The notes beneath the pieces are model-generated. The model was not told the DNA's origin and did no database searches. It saw only the letters and a list, made by a program, of their open reading frames with translations. Position numbers and translations under genes: made by a program. From CAVRCA01 sp965218045 (GTDB lineage: Bacteria > Pseudomonadota > Alphaproteobacteria > Acetobacterales > Acetobacteraceae), in contig CBDCJX010000011.1 in assembly GCA_965218045.1 (NCBI GenBank), forward strand, positions 310,001 through 374,000: 64,000 nt of DNA, given 5' to 3'. Shown here piece by piece: positions 24,371 through 33,700 of the stretch (position 1 is its first letter; each line of letters begins with the position of its first letter).

Positions 24371-25765
24371 GAGCTATGGCCGAACCTGGGTGACGACGGT
24401 TTGAGAGAGGCGGCGTATCGAGGCGGGTGAGAGCCTGCCTGAACTCCCGAAGGAGCCGATACGCCATGACGAGTAGTAGCAGTGTTGTTTCGTTGCGTCA
24501 GCCCGACACCATCGACGATCCGCTGACATCCATTCTTCGCAGCGGCGCCCGCCGGCTGCTGGCCCAAGCCATTGAGGCGGAAGCCGACGCGTTCCTTGCC
24601 ACCATGAAGGGCATGCAACTGCCAGATGGCCGCGACCGCCTGGTCCGGCATGGTCACGGTCCGAAGCGCGTGGTGCAGACCGGGATCGGTCCGGTCGCGG
24701 TGCAACGGGTCAGGCTGCGCGACCGCGGCGCCGATCAGGCCGCCGAGCGCATCCGCTTCACGTCGGCCATCCTGCCGCGCTGGGCCCGGCGGACGCGCAG
24801 CCTCGATGCCTTGCTGCCGATCCTCTATCTGCGCGGAGTCTCGATGGGCGACTTCCAGGAGGCACTCGGAGCCCTGCTGGGCAAGGACGCTCCGAACCTG
24901 TCGCCGTCGGACATCGCGCGGCTGCGCAGCGAGTGGGAGGCCGACTATTCCGGATGGCAACGGCGCGACCTGTCGGCTCGGCGCTACGTCTACGTCTGGG
25001 CTGACGGCGTCTACCTGCAGGCGCGCATGGAGCCGCAGGCCGAGTGCATGCTGGTGCTGATCGGCGCGACGCCCGAGGGCAAGAAGGAACTGCTCGGGTT
25101 CCAGGTGGGCGTTCGCGAAAGTGCGCAGAGTTGGCGCGAGCTGCTGGTCGACCTGAAAGCGCGTGGCCTGGCGATCGCCCCCGAGCTGGCCACCGGCGAC
25201 GGCGCGCTGGGCTTCTGGAAGGCGCTCGAAGAGGTGTCCCCGACGACAAGGCACCAGCGCTGCACCGTGCACAAGACCGCCAACGTGCTCGACAAACTGC
25301 CCAAGTCCGTGCAGCCCGCGGCGAAGGCCGATCTGCGCGAGATCTGGGCGGCGCCGGACCGCACGACGGCCGAGGCGGCGATCGCCACGTTTGCCGACAA
25401 GTACGCCGCCAAATACGAGAAGGCGGTGACCTGCCTGATCAAGGATCGCGACGCGCTGCTGACCTTCTACGACTTCCCGGCCGAGCACTGGGATCACCTG
25501 CGCACGTCGAACCCGATCGAGAGCGTGTTCGCAACGGTCCGACACCGAACGGTACGGACCAGGGGCGCGCTATCGCAGGACACCGCCCGACTGATGGTGT
25601 TCAAGCTGGTCATGGCCGCCGCCAAAACCTGGCGCCGGCTGAAGGGCGAAAACCAGTTGCCCAAGGTCGTCCAGGGCGTCAAATTCACCAACGGCGTCGA
25701 GGTCACCAATACGCCAGCACAGAGCGCCGCCTGATCACGGCGTCACCCATATTTCCGCATAGCTC
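24371..25765 (+). mobile_element. Intact IS256-type element B with 9-bp target duplication
   Basis: The inverted ends begin GAGCTATG(G/C) and both contain TGGGTGACG (24371-24395 and complement 25741-25765). The nine bases CAGGAATCG occur immediately outside both ends (24362-24370 and 25766-25774), the size of duplication IS256 elements make. The element is 1395 bp and carries one uninterrupted transposase gene. The perfect duplication shows a simple, probably recent insertion, into the IS110 remnant. Confidence 0.92.
24466..25734 (+). CDS. IS256-family (mutator-type) transposase, intact
   Basis: A 422-aa protein; ATG 24466 follows GAAGGAG at 24449-24455, which favours it over upstream in-frame codons. 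Its DDE core is visible: Asp in YVYVWADGVYLQARM (~183), Asp in ATGDGALGFWKAL (~250) and Glu in TSNPIESVFATVRHR (~350), with the mutator-type RCTVHKTANVLDKLP helix between the second and third acids. Length and motif order are normal. It is only distantly similar to the IS256-type copies A/A' here, so it is a different element. Confidence 0.93.
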   Translation: MTSSSSVVSLRQPDTIDDPLTSILRSGARRLLAQAIEAEADAFLATMKGMQLPDGRDRLVRHGHGPKRVVQTGIGPVAVQRVRLRDRGADQAAERIRFTSAILPRWARRTRSLDALLPILYLRGVSMGDFQEALGALLGKDAPNLSPSDIARLRSEWEADYSGWQRRDLSARRYVYVWADGVYLQARMEPQAECMLVLIGATPEGKKELLGFQVGVRESAQSWRELLVDLKARGLAIAPELATGDGALGFWKALEEVSPTTRHQRCTVHKTANVLDKLPKSVQPAAKADLREIWAAPDRTTAEAAIATFADKYAAKYEKAVTCLIKDRDALLTFYDFPAEHWDHLRTSNPIESVFATVRHRTVRTRGALSQDTARLMVFKLVMAAAKTWRRLKGENQLPKVVQGVKFTNGVEVTNTPAQSAA

Positions 25766-25811
25766 CAGGAATCGGCAGCCGACAACTCCCGGCTTGTCCA
25801 ACGCATCCGTA

Positions 25812-26722
25812 GGCCAGCACGTCAGCTTCGGCCTCGTCCATCAGCGTGGCCAGTTTTGGCAGCCGTGGTCGGGCCTGGTTGGTCGGCGACGTCACGCCAC
25901 TGCTTGCGAGCCGCCGCCGCGTCGTCTTGGGCAAACGCTGTGCCGATCCAAGCTGAGACGATGCGGCGCTGGCTCTTGCCCGCGTAGGCCAGGGCGTTGC
26001 GCATGAAATGCACGCGACACCTTTGCCAAGTTGCACTGAGCACCTTGGTGATGGCCGCCTTCAATCCCTCGTGTGCGTCCGAGACAACCAGCTTAACGCC
26101 GCGGCGGCCGCGCCGGGCGAGGTTGCGTAGGAACTCGACCCAGAACGGCTCAGCTTCGCGGTGGCCGATGGTCATGCCGAGCACCTCGGTGGTGGCAACG
26201 GAGACGATGTGGTGGTCGCGGCGCACCTTCACGTAAGTCGCATCGAGCCAGACGTAGGGCTAGTCGCCCTCGATCGGGCGGTCGAGGAAGGCATGGACGC
26301 GATCGTCGATCTCCTCGCACAGGCGCGACACCTGGCTCTTGCTGATGCCCTCCATGCCGAGCGCCTTCCAGGTCGTCGACCGAGCGGGTCGAGATGCCTT
26401 GGATGTAGGCCCCCTGGATCACGGCGGTCAGCGCCTTCTCCGACATCCGACGCGGCTCGAGGAAGCCGGGGAAGTAGCTACCGCGCCGGAGCTTTGGGAT
26501 CCGCAGCTCGACGGTTCCGGCCCGGGTATGCCAATCCCGGTCGCGATAGCCGTTGCGCTGGTTGGTCCGCTCGGCGCTTCGCTCGCCGGGCGCGGCGCCG
26601 CACAGCGTCTCGGTCTCCAACGCCATCAGGCGCTCGGCAGCAAAGCCGATCATCTCGCGCAGCATGCTCGCGTCAGAAGACTTCTCCAGCAGCGCGTGAA
26701 GGGCGATCTTGTCGTCGGTCAT
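25812..26722 (-). pseudogene. IS256-type transposase copy A, N-terminal and central part
   Basis: From ATG 26722 the protein matches copy A' residue for residue (MTDDKIALHALLEKSSDASM onward) until a two-base deletion near 26367, where copy A' reads GCCTTGACCAGG and this copy GCCTTCCAGG. A second lesion changes the Trp codon of DWPYVWLDATY to TAG at 26260-26262. The sense then continues (VRRDHHIVSVATTEVLGMTI, VKLVVSDAHEGLKAAI, RCRVHFMRNALAY) with a further frame break near 25875, ending LATLMDEAEADVLAY at about 25812 where IS110 sequence starts. Confidence 0.88.
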
Positions 26723-26796
26723 CGTGGTGGTCCTCGGGTCGGAGTTGCGTGTCGCAGCTCAACCCTACCCAGCACCGCTGCGGTGGCCACCGCTGC

Positions 26797-27036
26797 CGCG
26801 AGGCCGGCGTGCGGCCGTCCATGGGATCGGTCGGCGATGCGTATGACAACGCCATGTGCGAGAGCTTCTTTGCCACGCTCGAATGCGAGCTGTTGGACCG
26901 CCGCCGGTTCGTGTCCCAGGCCGAGGCGCGCATGGCTTGCTTCAGCTTTATCGAGGGCTGATACAATCCGGTCAGGCTGCATTCTGCCCTCGGCTACCGG
27001 TCGCCTATGGCCTACGAAGCAGCTCTGGAAAATGCT
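26797..27036 (+). pseudogene. IS3 orfB C-terminal fragment with premature stop
   Basis: The plus strand reads REAGVRPSMGSVGDAYDNAM, CESFFATLECELLDRRRFVS and QAEARMACFSFIEG, then TGA at 26959-26961 where IS3 integrases have Trp, then YNPVRLHSALGYRSPMAYEA. This is the end of the rve integrase core; the final catalytic Glu would be that of CESFFATLE. The 5' part is absent because of the inserted nest. TGG to TGA is a single-base nonsense change. Confidence 0.88.
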
Positions 27037-27093
27037 CCCGCAGGATCGTAACAAACAAGCCCCTCACCACTCCACGAAAACGGGGCAGCTTCA

Positions 27094-27123
27094 CCCTTTC
27101 GTTGCGGCTAGTAATAAAGCCGA
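27094..27123. other. Short spacer between IS3 end and IS21 end
   Basis: Thirty bases with nothing recognisable, probably a remnant of the original host sequence between two IS elements. Confidence 0.4.
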
Positions 27124-27295
27124 TGTGTTTCTTTGTTTGGCTAACAGGGCCGTTTCTTCGTCCCGGCCTGATCTCCCCAGGGCGCTGCGCGCAGCTGCGG
27201 TCAAGGATGGCCGCAGGCCATCGCCGGAGACGGCGCGCAGCGTCCTTGACGGCGGCGAGCACTGCGTCAGGCTGGATAGGGGTGGGTCTGGCTGA

Positions 27296-28024
27296 TCAGC
27301 CCCGGTTCTTGAAGCGCCAACTCTCGTTGCCGGTCTCGACGATGTCGCAGTGATGAGTGAGGCGATCGAGGAGAGCGGTTGTCATCTTGGCGTCGCCGAA
27401 CACGCTCGGCCATTCACCGAACGCCAGGTTTGTCGCGACGATCACGGAGGTCTGCTCGTAGAGGCGGCTGATCAGATGGAACAGTAGCTGACCACCGGAC
27501 TGCGCGAACGGCAGGTAACCGAGTTCGTCGAGGACGACGAAGTCCTTGCGGCAGAGATAGTCGGCGAGGCGGCCCTGGCGTCCGGATCGGCCCTCGGCCT
27601 CGAGCTTGTTGACCAGGTCGACGACGTTGAAGAACCGACCGCGGGCACCGTCGCGGATGCAGGCGCGGGCGATCGCGATGGCGAGATGCGTCTTGCCGGT
27701 ACCGGTTCCGCCGACCAGCACGATGTTGCGCTGATGCGCCAGGAAGTTGCCGCTGGCAAGGTCGCGCACAAGGGTCTCGTTGATCGGCTTGTTGGCGAAG
27801 CGGAAGTCGTCGACATCCTTGGCCAGCGGCAGCTTGGCGATGGTGATCTGATACCGGATCGAGCGGGCCTGCTTCTCGGTGATCTCCGCGGTGAGCAGAT
27901 CACCGACAATGTGCTGCGGCTCGTGCTGACGCTTCACCGCCGTGGTGATAATCTCGTCGAACGCGGCCTTCATGCCGTAGAGCTTCAGCTCCGACATGGT
28001 GGTCAGGATCTCGGTGCGCTCCAT
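27296..28024 (-). CDS. istB: IS21 helper ATPase IstB (second element)
   Basis: A 242-aa AAA+ ATPase from ATG 28024 (MERTEILTTMSELKLYGMKA). It has Walker A NIVLVGGTGTGKTHLAIAIA (~100), Walker B DFVVLDELGYLPF (~165), sensor VIVATNLAFGEWPSVFGD and the closing ALLDRLTHHCDIVETGNESW of IstB proteins. The frame is intact. The start overlaps the end of istA's natural frame (28003) by about 22 bases. Because of a frameshift in istA, the istB frame is open far upstream, giving an artificial 749-codon fusion. Confidence 0.9.
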   Translation of the reverse strand: MERTEILTTMSELKLYGMKAAFDEIITTAVKRQHEPQHIVGDLLTAEITEKQARSIRYQITIAKLPLAKDVDDFRFANKPINETLVRDLASGNFLAHQRNIVLVGGTGTGKTHLAIAIARACIRDGARGRFFNVVDLVNKLEAEGRSGRQGRLADYLCRKDFVVLDELGYLPFAQSGGQLLFHLISRLYEQTSVIVATNLAFGEWPSVFGDAKMTTALLDRLTHHCDIVETGNESWRFKNRG

Positions 28025-29545
28025 CGTGCGGTGCTCCTGAGGTTGTCGTATCGGGCACAGTCGGCGACGGGCATATGCTGCAGCCGTAGTGCATCCGGGG
28101 TCATGATCGTGATCGGCAGCTCCGGCTCGCGGCGGCGGGCCAGAATGTTGCGGACGACGTCGGCCGAGTGGACGCCTTCGTGCAACGCCTCCAGACAGGC
28201 CGCTTCCACCGCGGGTAGGCCGTCGCTCAGCACCGCCGCGAGAATGGCGACCATCTGCGGGACCCGCGAGCTTGCGGCGAATTCGGTCGAGCCCGGCCGG
28301 CAGCACCCAGTTCTTGAACGGCGCGCCATTCCGTAGCGCACCCGGCTTGCGGGCGAGAACCGGCACATAGTGCCAGGGATCGAACACCGTCTGGTCGCGC
28401 CCGAAGCAGCGCGGATGCTCGCCGACGACGCGCCCGGCCTGGCGCAGCTCGATGCGGTCGGCATAAGCACGGATCTCGACCGGTCGCCCGACCGCGCCCG
28501 CCGCGACGGAGTACTTGTTGTTGTCGAATCGGACCAGGCAGGTCTTCGACACTGAGGCGGCAACCGCATGGAACCCGTCGAACCGCCCGGCACAAGGTAC
28601 CAGGCTCGACCGTTCCGCCTCGAACATCTGCCAGATCGTCTGCCCGCGGATCTCGGGATGCCGGTGCGTGCGGGCATACGCGACGCATTGGTCAAGCAGC
28701 CAGGCGTTCAGCTCGTCGTAGCTCTTCACCCGCAGCCGCGGCGTGAAGAACCGCTCGCGCACTAGCCCGACCTGGTTTTCGATCTGCCCGTCCGGCCGAC
28801 TTACGCGGCCTTCGGCCACGGTTCGGCCGGACCCCAGCCCGATGCCGGCGTGCATGCGACCGGATCCACGAGATGGTGGCTGCACCTGCTGAAAGCGCCG
28901 ATTGTAGGCGCGCTCGCGGCCGACGAAGATCGTCTCAACCGCGGTCTTCATGTTGTCGTAGATGCCGCGCGTGCAGGCGCCTTTGAAGAAGGCGAACGCG
29001 CGGTCGTGCGCGTCGAACACCATCTCCTGCGTCTCGCGCGGATACGCCCGCACGAACAGCATCCGGCTGTGGCACAGCCGCACGTGCGCCACCTTGATCG
29101 TCACCGTCGTGCCGTTGATCAGCACGACCTCGTGGCTCCAGTCGAACTGATACGCCTCGCCCGGCGCAAAACTCAGCGGAACGAAAGCGCCGGCCGACGT
29201 CGTCGCCCGATCACGCTGCCAGCTCCGCGCATAGCGCCGCACCGCGTCGTAGCCGCCCTCGTAACCGAGGCTGCGAAGCGCCTTGAACACACGGAGCAGC
29301 GTCAGCCGCTCTCGGAGCGGCTTTGTCTCGTTCGCCGTCAGCAACCCATCGAGGCTGTCCTGCCAGGGACCGAGCCGCGGCAGCGGCTGGTCTTCGCGCG
29401 CGTAGTGAAACTCCGTCGCCTCCGATCGGAGCACCTTCCGCACCACCTTCCGTGAGACACGCAGCTCGCGGCAGATCGCCTTGATCGCCTTGCCTTGAAC
29501 AAAATACGCCCGTCGGATCCTCGCGATCGTCTCCACGATCAACAT
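28003..29545 (-). pseudogene. istA: IS21 transposase IstA (second element), frameshifted
   Basis: From ATG 29545 the protein starts MLIVETIARIRRAYFVQGKA with an HTH, then the DDE core YQFDWSHEVVLING and GIYDNMKTAVETIF. Around 28790-28880 the expected 'CSHYLVEPVACTPASGWEKGQ' is garbled by a small palindromic insertion plus compensating shifts before QIENQVGLVRERFF resumes. Near 28265 a second shift moves the C-terminus (PQMVAILAAVLSDGLPAVEA, DVVRNILARRREPELPITIM) into another frame that ends at 28003. It is probably inactive. Confidence 0.85.
28790..28832. repeat. 43-bp palindromic insertion inside istA
   Basis: The stretch begins GTCCGGCCGAC and ends TTCGGCCGGAC; the 10-bp arms GTCCGGCCGA/TCGGCCGGAC are perfect inverted repeats, and an inner GGCCTTCGGCC forms a second hairpin. 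It replaces the few codons expected between the 'SGW' and 'GQIENQ' motifs of IstA, so it looks like an insertion of a small mobile or REP-like hairpin. Confidence 0.55.
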
Positions 29546-29658
29546 CCCAAACTCGGCCCCCGATCATCCCGGAAGCCACCGTGAACCCCGCCGTCAGGGG
29601 GGTCCCGTTTGGACGCCGATCACCCCGCCAAGGCGTCCTTTTTCCACGCCGAAACACA

Positions 29659-29990
29659 GTTTTCCGGTCCGTTATCGCATCGGTTGCGGGCGCGGTCCTC
29701 ATCGAAGCCGACATCAAGAACCCAATGCAGGCTGTGCTCGATCCGCCAATGGGCACGCACGGTGGCGGCAAAGGCTGCGGCATCCAGCCGGGTGGAGGAA
29801 AGGTAGAACCGGCGCAAGGTGCTGGTCTTGCCATCGCGGGTGACGGTCGCGTCGACCATGCCGATCGCCGCTATCCGGGCATGGCTGCCTCGCCCGGATA
29901 GCGGCGATCGGAGAGCAATCAGCCGACGTCATGGCTGACAACATGGCGGCGCAGTTCGATGCGGCCGTGCTCGGCATCTGTAGAAGTTTC
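29659..29990 (-). pseudogene. ISAs1-family transposase, central/C-terminal fragment
   Basis: The minus strand reads ETSTDAEHGRIELRRHVVSH, then DVGWL..SDRRYPGEAAM, then (frame break near 29890) IAAIGMVDATVTRDGKTSTL, RRFYLSSTRLDAAAFAATVR and AHWRIEHSLHWVLDVGFDED to NGPEN, where the IS21 end begins. These are the hallmark GHGRIE, AHWgIENsLHWvLDv.F.EDr.R.R..nGPEN motifs of ISAs1/H-repeat transposases. The N-terminal half is missing. Confidence 0.85.
29861..29911. repeat. Perfect 20-bp inverted repeat with 11-base loop
   Basis: CCGATCGCCGCTATCCGGGC at 29861-29880 and its exact complement at 29892-29911. It lies within the ISAs1 transposase fragment at the point where that frame breaks, so it probably arose by templated (hairpin) repair or an inverted micro-duplication rather than as a terminator; no T-run follows on either strand. 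Confidence 0.7.
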
Positions 29991-30702
29991 TATTTGATCT
30001 GACAGACTGTCGATCTGGCGTGGTGGGTGTCCGCCGGATCGAGACTGTCGTGTGCTTCCGCTATGCGGCCTTGCTGGGTTCTGTTTTTCGCGCGCGCAAG
30101 TGGCGCTGTCGAGGAAAGTCTGCATCGGGGTTTTGCCGAAGCACTCGTCACCTCGGAGCGGCACTACAACCAGGCGACCACGTTGGAGGCCAGCCGCAAG
30201 CTGCAAGGCACGATCGCCAAGCTGCGGCGCCGAGCACGCGGCGCTCCCCCCGCACAGTTGCAAACGAGAGCTTCCGCAAACGGCGAGTTACGACAGGTGA
30301 TCTTCGACCAGCACTGCGTTCGGCGACGGCTTCAGGAACCCGCTCCTGAAATCCTTGATTGCCGCGTGCACGGCCCGCTTGCGGCGGCACGCGGTTGCGT
30401 TCCAGATGATCGGGGCTCGCACACGAGGCGGTTGCGGTGACGTGCGAGCAGCTTGCAGTGTTGTTGATCCATAGCGTGAGATAGTTGAGCATCCCGGCAT
30501 CGGCAGCTTCCGCAGGTACCCTCTTGACAGTTCGCCAGCCGTTCATGAGGCCGATATGATGCATCTCGCGCAGCATTAGCGGGGCAGAAACTTGGACCAC
30601 CGTTGCCGTTCGACACGCGTGCTTCTGCAGGCATCGGAGCCTCTCAGGTCCGGCGCGCCGTAGCATGCGTTGTACGAAACAGGCGGAGCTTCGGTCAGCC
30701 AC
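29991..30702. other. Unassigned 0.7-kb stretch before the BREX locus
   Basis: No reading frame here matches a family I know. A plus-strand run near 30333-30430 (FRNPLLKSLIAACTARLRRH) and a minus-strand run near 30480-30600 (LREMHHIGLMNGWRTVKRVP) read like protein but lack starts and continuous frames. They may be worn transposase pieces or rearranged host sequence. The last ~150 bases must hold the promoter for the following gene if it is expressed; no good -35/-10 pair was found. Confidence 0.35.
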
Positions 30703-33700
30703 ATGAGGATGCCACGCTGGAGCGCCGTTAGCGAAAGCTCTTTCACCTGGGAACAGGTGGCGCTGGACTTCGTGCGTAATCACCTGCCCGACCATGATCC
30801 GTGGTCGGCCTGGTCCAACTTCGAGTTCATCGACAACGATGGCCGTGTAAACGAGGTCGACATTCTCGTTCTGACCCCGGCCGGCCTGGTGCTGGTGGAA
30901 GTCAAGTCGCGACCCGGGACCGTGTCCGGAGACGCGCGAAGCTGGGTCTGGCGGGGCGAGGGGCGCCCGATCACGACCGACAATCCGCTGCCGCTCGCCA
31001 ACCGAAAGGCGAAGCGGCTCGGCTCGGTGCTGCATCGTCAGGACGCATTCCGCAACGCGCGGATCGCCGCCCCCTGGGTCGAGCCGCTGATCTTCCTTTC
31101 TGACGTGAAGGCACGCCCGAACATCGATCCCGGCACCGAGCAGCGGGTGTTCCTGCGCGGCCGTCCGGGCGCACCCGACGACGACGGCGTGATCGACGCC
31201 TTGCTGCGGGCCGAGCAGTTCGGGTTCGGCCGTCGCGGGCCGATCGACGCCGCCACTATTCGCACCATCCGGCGTAGCATCGAGCAGGCCGGGATCCGAC
31301 CCCCTGGGCGTGGGCGCCGGGTCGGCGACTATGAACTGGGAAAGCTGCTGTCCGAGGGCGGCAACTGGCGGGATTTCGAGGCCCAGCACGCCGCGACTGG
31401 GTTCGTTCGTCGCGTACGGATCTATCCGTATGCCCGCGCGGCGTCTGCCGCGGAACGCGATCGGCTCGCCCGCACGGCCCGCCGAGAGGGGCGTGTGCTG
31501 GAGGGTATCGAGCATCCGGGCATCCTGAAGACGCTCGATTACCGCGAGGCGGAACTCGGGCCCGCACTGGTGTTCGACTACGATCCGGAAGCGCCCCGCC
31601 TCGACCACTATCTTGCGCGGCGGGAAAAGGAGCGGCCCCTGTCGGTCGTCCAGAAGCTCGCCCTCATCCGACAGCTCGGCGAGGCGATGGCGTATGCGCA
31701 TGGCAAGCGGCTGTTTCATCGCGGTCTCGCGCCGCAGAACGTGCTGGTGCGCGAGCCCGACGCCGAGCTGCCTCGGCTGCAGATCACCAATTGGCAGGTT
31801 GCCAGCCGAGGGAATGACACCACCGGGGAGGCGCTCGGGACCGAGGGCACTTCGCATATCGAGGCGCACCTGTCCGACCCCGTGCGGCTGTATGTCGCTC
31901 CGGAAGCCGCCACCGGGACGGATGCGGGTGCTGCCCAGGCGGACGTGTTCGCCCTCGGCGCGATTGCCTACCTCGTGTTCACCGGCCGTCCGCCCGCTAC
32001 CAGTCCGCTCGAGCTGCCGGCGCTGCTTCGCGAAGGCAACGGGCTGCGCCTGCCCGGCGCGCTTAACGGCGTCGGCGAATGTCTCGATGAGGTGGTGCGG
32101 ATGGCGACCGCGCCAGTGGTACGGGATCGCCCGCGCGACGCGCGCGAATTCCTTGACTACCTGGCACTTGCCGAGGAGGAGAGTCGCCCGCCCGAGCCCG
32201 CCGCCACCCCGCTTGCCGATCCCGACAGCGCGGCGAAGGGTGATCGGCTTGACGGCGGGCTGATCTTCCTGCGTCGCCTCGGTCGCGGCGGCACCGCGGA
32301 GGCGCTGCTGGTCCGGCGCGAGGAGGGCGAGGAGGACTTGGTCCTCAAGCTCGCGGTCGACGCCGCCCATGCGGACCGCGTGCGCGCAGAGGCGGCGGTG
32401 CTGCGCCCGCTGATCCACCAGAACATTGTCCGCTTCGAAGGCGAAGTGACGGTCGCGCGGCGGCCCGGCATCCTGATGCAGCGTGCCGGCGCCCAGACGT
32501 TGCGGCAGTGGCTGCGTGGCGGCGACCCGCCACTCTCGCTCGACCTCATGCGCCGATTCGGCGAGAATCTGCTGTCGGCGCTCGACCATCTCGAGGAGGT
32601 CGACGTCGCGCATCGCGACATCAAGCCGGACAATATCGGCATCGCCAAGGCGCCCAGCGGCGCGTATCGCCTGGTGCTGTTCGACTTCTCGCTCTCGCGC
32701 GTGCCGCTGGAGACGATCGAGGCGGGCACGCGACCGTACCTGGACCCATTCCTCGCCGACCGGCGACCGCCGCGTTGGGACCGGCACGCCGAGCGCTACG
32801 CCGCCGCCGTCACCTTGCACGAGATGCTGGCCGGCACCCCGCCGAAATACGGCGACGGGCTGAGCGATCCGTCGCTGATCGGGGACGAGGCGACGATCGC
32901 GCGGGAGCGCTTCGATCCCGCGTTGCGCGACGGGCTCGACAGATTCTTTACCAAGGCGCTCAAGCGCGAACCGGCCGAACGCTTCGCGAGCGCCGACGAG
33001 ATGCTGCGCGGCTGGCGGGAAGCTTTTGCGCCGGCCGAGCGTCGCGTGCTGCCGAGCGACGGCATCGAGCTGCTGTCCCGCCGACTGGACCGCACCACCA
33101 GCATCGCCGAACTCGGCTACGGGGTGGAGGCGCTCGCCCAGTTGAACAGCATGGGCATCCACACGGTCCAGCAGCTCCTCGACGTGCCGCGGGTGAAATT
33201 CCGCTATCTGGTCGGCGTCGGCGACAAGGTGCGGCGCGAGATCCGCGAGCGCGCCAAGCGGATCGACGAGCTTCGGCCTGACCTGCGTCCCGGCGGCGCG
33301 GCGCGCGAGGAGGGTGGCCGAGCGAGCGTCGACCGGTTGGCTGAGCACCTGGTGCCGCACCGCGCTGCCGGCGACGAGCGGCCGGAAGACGCCATCCTGG
33401 CGCGGTTTCTTGGCCTGGAGCCGGCGGATGCGCCGCCTGCCTGGCCCGAAGCGGCGGAGGTGGCGCGCGCCCTCGGCATCCCGCGCAGCGCGGTCGCCGA
33501 CGCGATCGATACCGCCTGCGAGCGGTGGCGCAAGGCCGGCGAACTCACCGGCGTGCGGACTGACGTCGCCGAGCTCCTGAAGGCCGAGGGCAAGGTGGCC
33601 TCGGCCGACGAGCTCGCGTCGGGGCTGCTGGCCCTGCGCGGCTCGGTGGAGGAGGACGCGGGCGAGCGCAGCCGCCGGGCGCGCGCGGTGCTGCGCGCCG

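Larger units (their letters stand above)
23135..25811 (+). mobile_element. IS110-family remnant, itself interrupted by IS256-type element B
   Basis: This region lies between the two halves of the IS256-type transposase. It holds a frameshifted IS110-type transposase (23346-24350) with ~210 bases of non-coding sequence before it and a short tail (24351-24370 plus 25775-25811) after it, split by the 1395-bp element B. IS110 elements lack conventional inverted repeats, so the ends are placed from where the flanking transposase sequence stops. Confidence 0.7.
22838..26795 (-). mobile_element. IS256-type element copy A, interrupted by IS110
   Basis: Both ends carry related inverted sequences (GTGTCCACCGC...GGGCAGGGTTGAGCTGC on the left; complement of GTGGCCACCGC...GGGTAGGGTTGAGCTGC on the right). 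The transposase reads leftward: N-terminal part 26722 to ~25812, then, after the interrupting IS110, the C-terminal part 23120 to 22891. Copy A' at 18047-18699 is a second, truncated copy of its 5' part. Confidence 0.8.
22558..27093 (+). mobile_element. IS3-family element, outermost shell of a four-level IS nest
   Basis: The ends are visible as an inverted repeat: TGAAGTTGACCCGGTTTGG... at 22558-22581 and its complement (TGAAGCTGCCCCGTTTTCG...) at 27070-27093. The left part holds the start of orfA, and the right part the last ~80 residues of orfB. Between them lies an IS256-type element (about 22838-26795), which contains an IS110 element (about 23135-25811), which in turn contains an intact IS256-type element (24371-25765). 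A large central part of IS3 (the orfA end and most of orfB) is missing, so insertion was accompanied by deletion. Confidence 0.8.
27124..29658 (-). mobile_element. Second IS21-family element, damaged
   Basis: The right end (minus-strand reading TGTGTTTCGGCGTGG..., finishing at 29658) lies inside an ISAs1 transposase gene. A matching TGTGTTTC at 27124 marks the probable left end, giving 2535 bp, a normal IS21 length. It carries istA and istB on the minus strand. It is a different IS21 lineage from the element at 15371-18046. No target duplication is evident. Confidence 0.68.

Noticed and set aside
24274..25545. Minus-strand frame opposite the IS256-type transposase
   Set aside because: It is antisense to an intact DDE transposase bounded by inverted repeats and target duplications.
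27296..29545. A 749-codon minus-strand frame that looks like an IstA-IstB fusion protein
   Set aside because: The true istA C-terminus lies in another frame ending at 28003, and istB has its own ATG at 28024; the fusion results from a frameshift near 28265.
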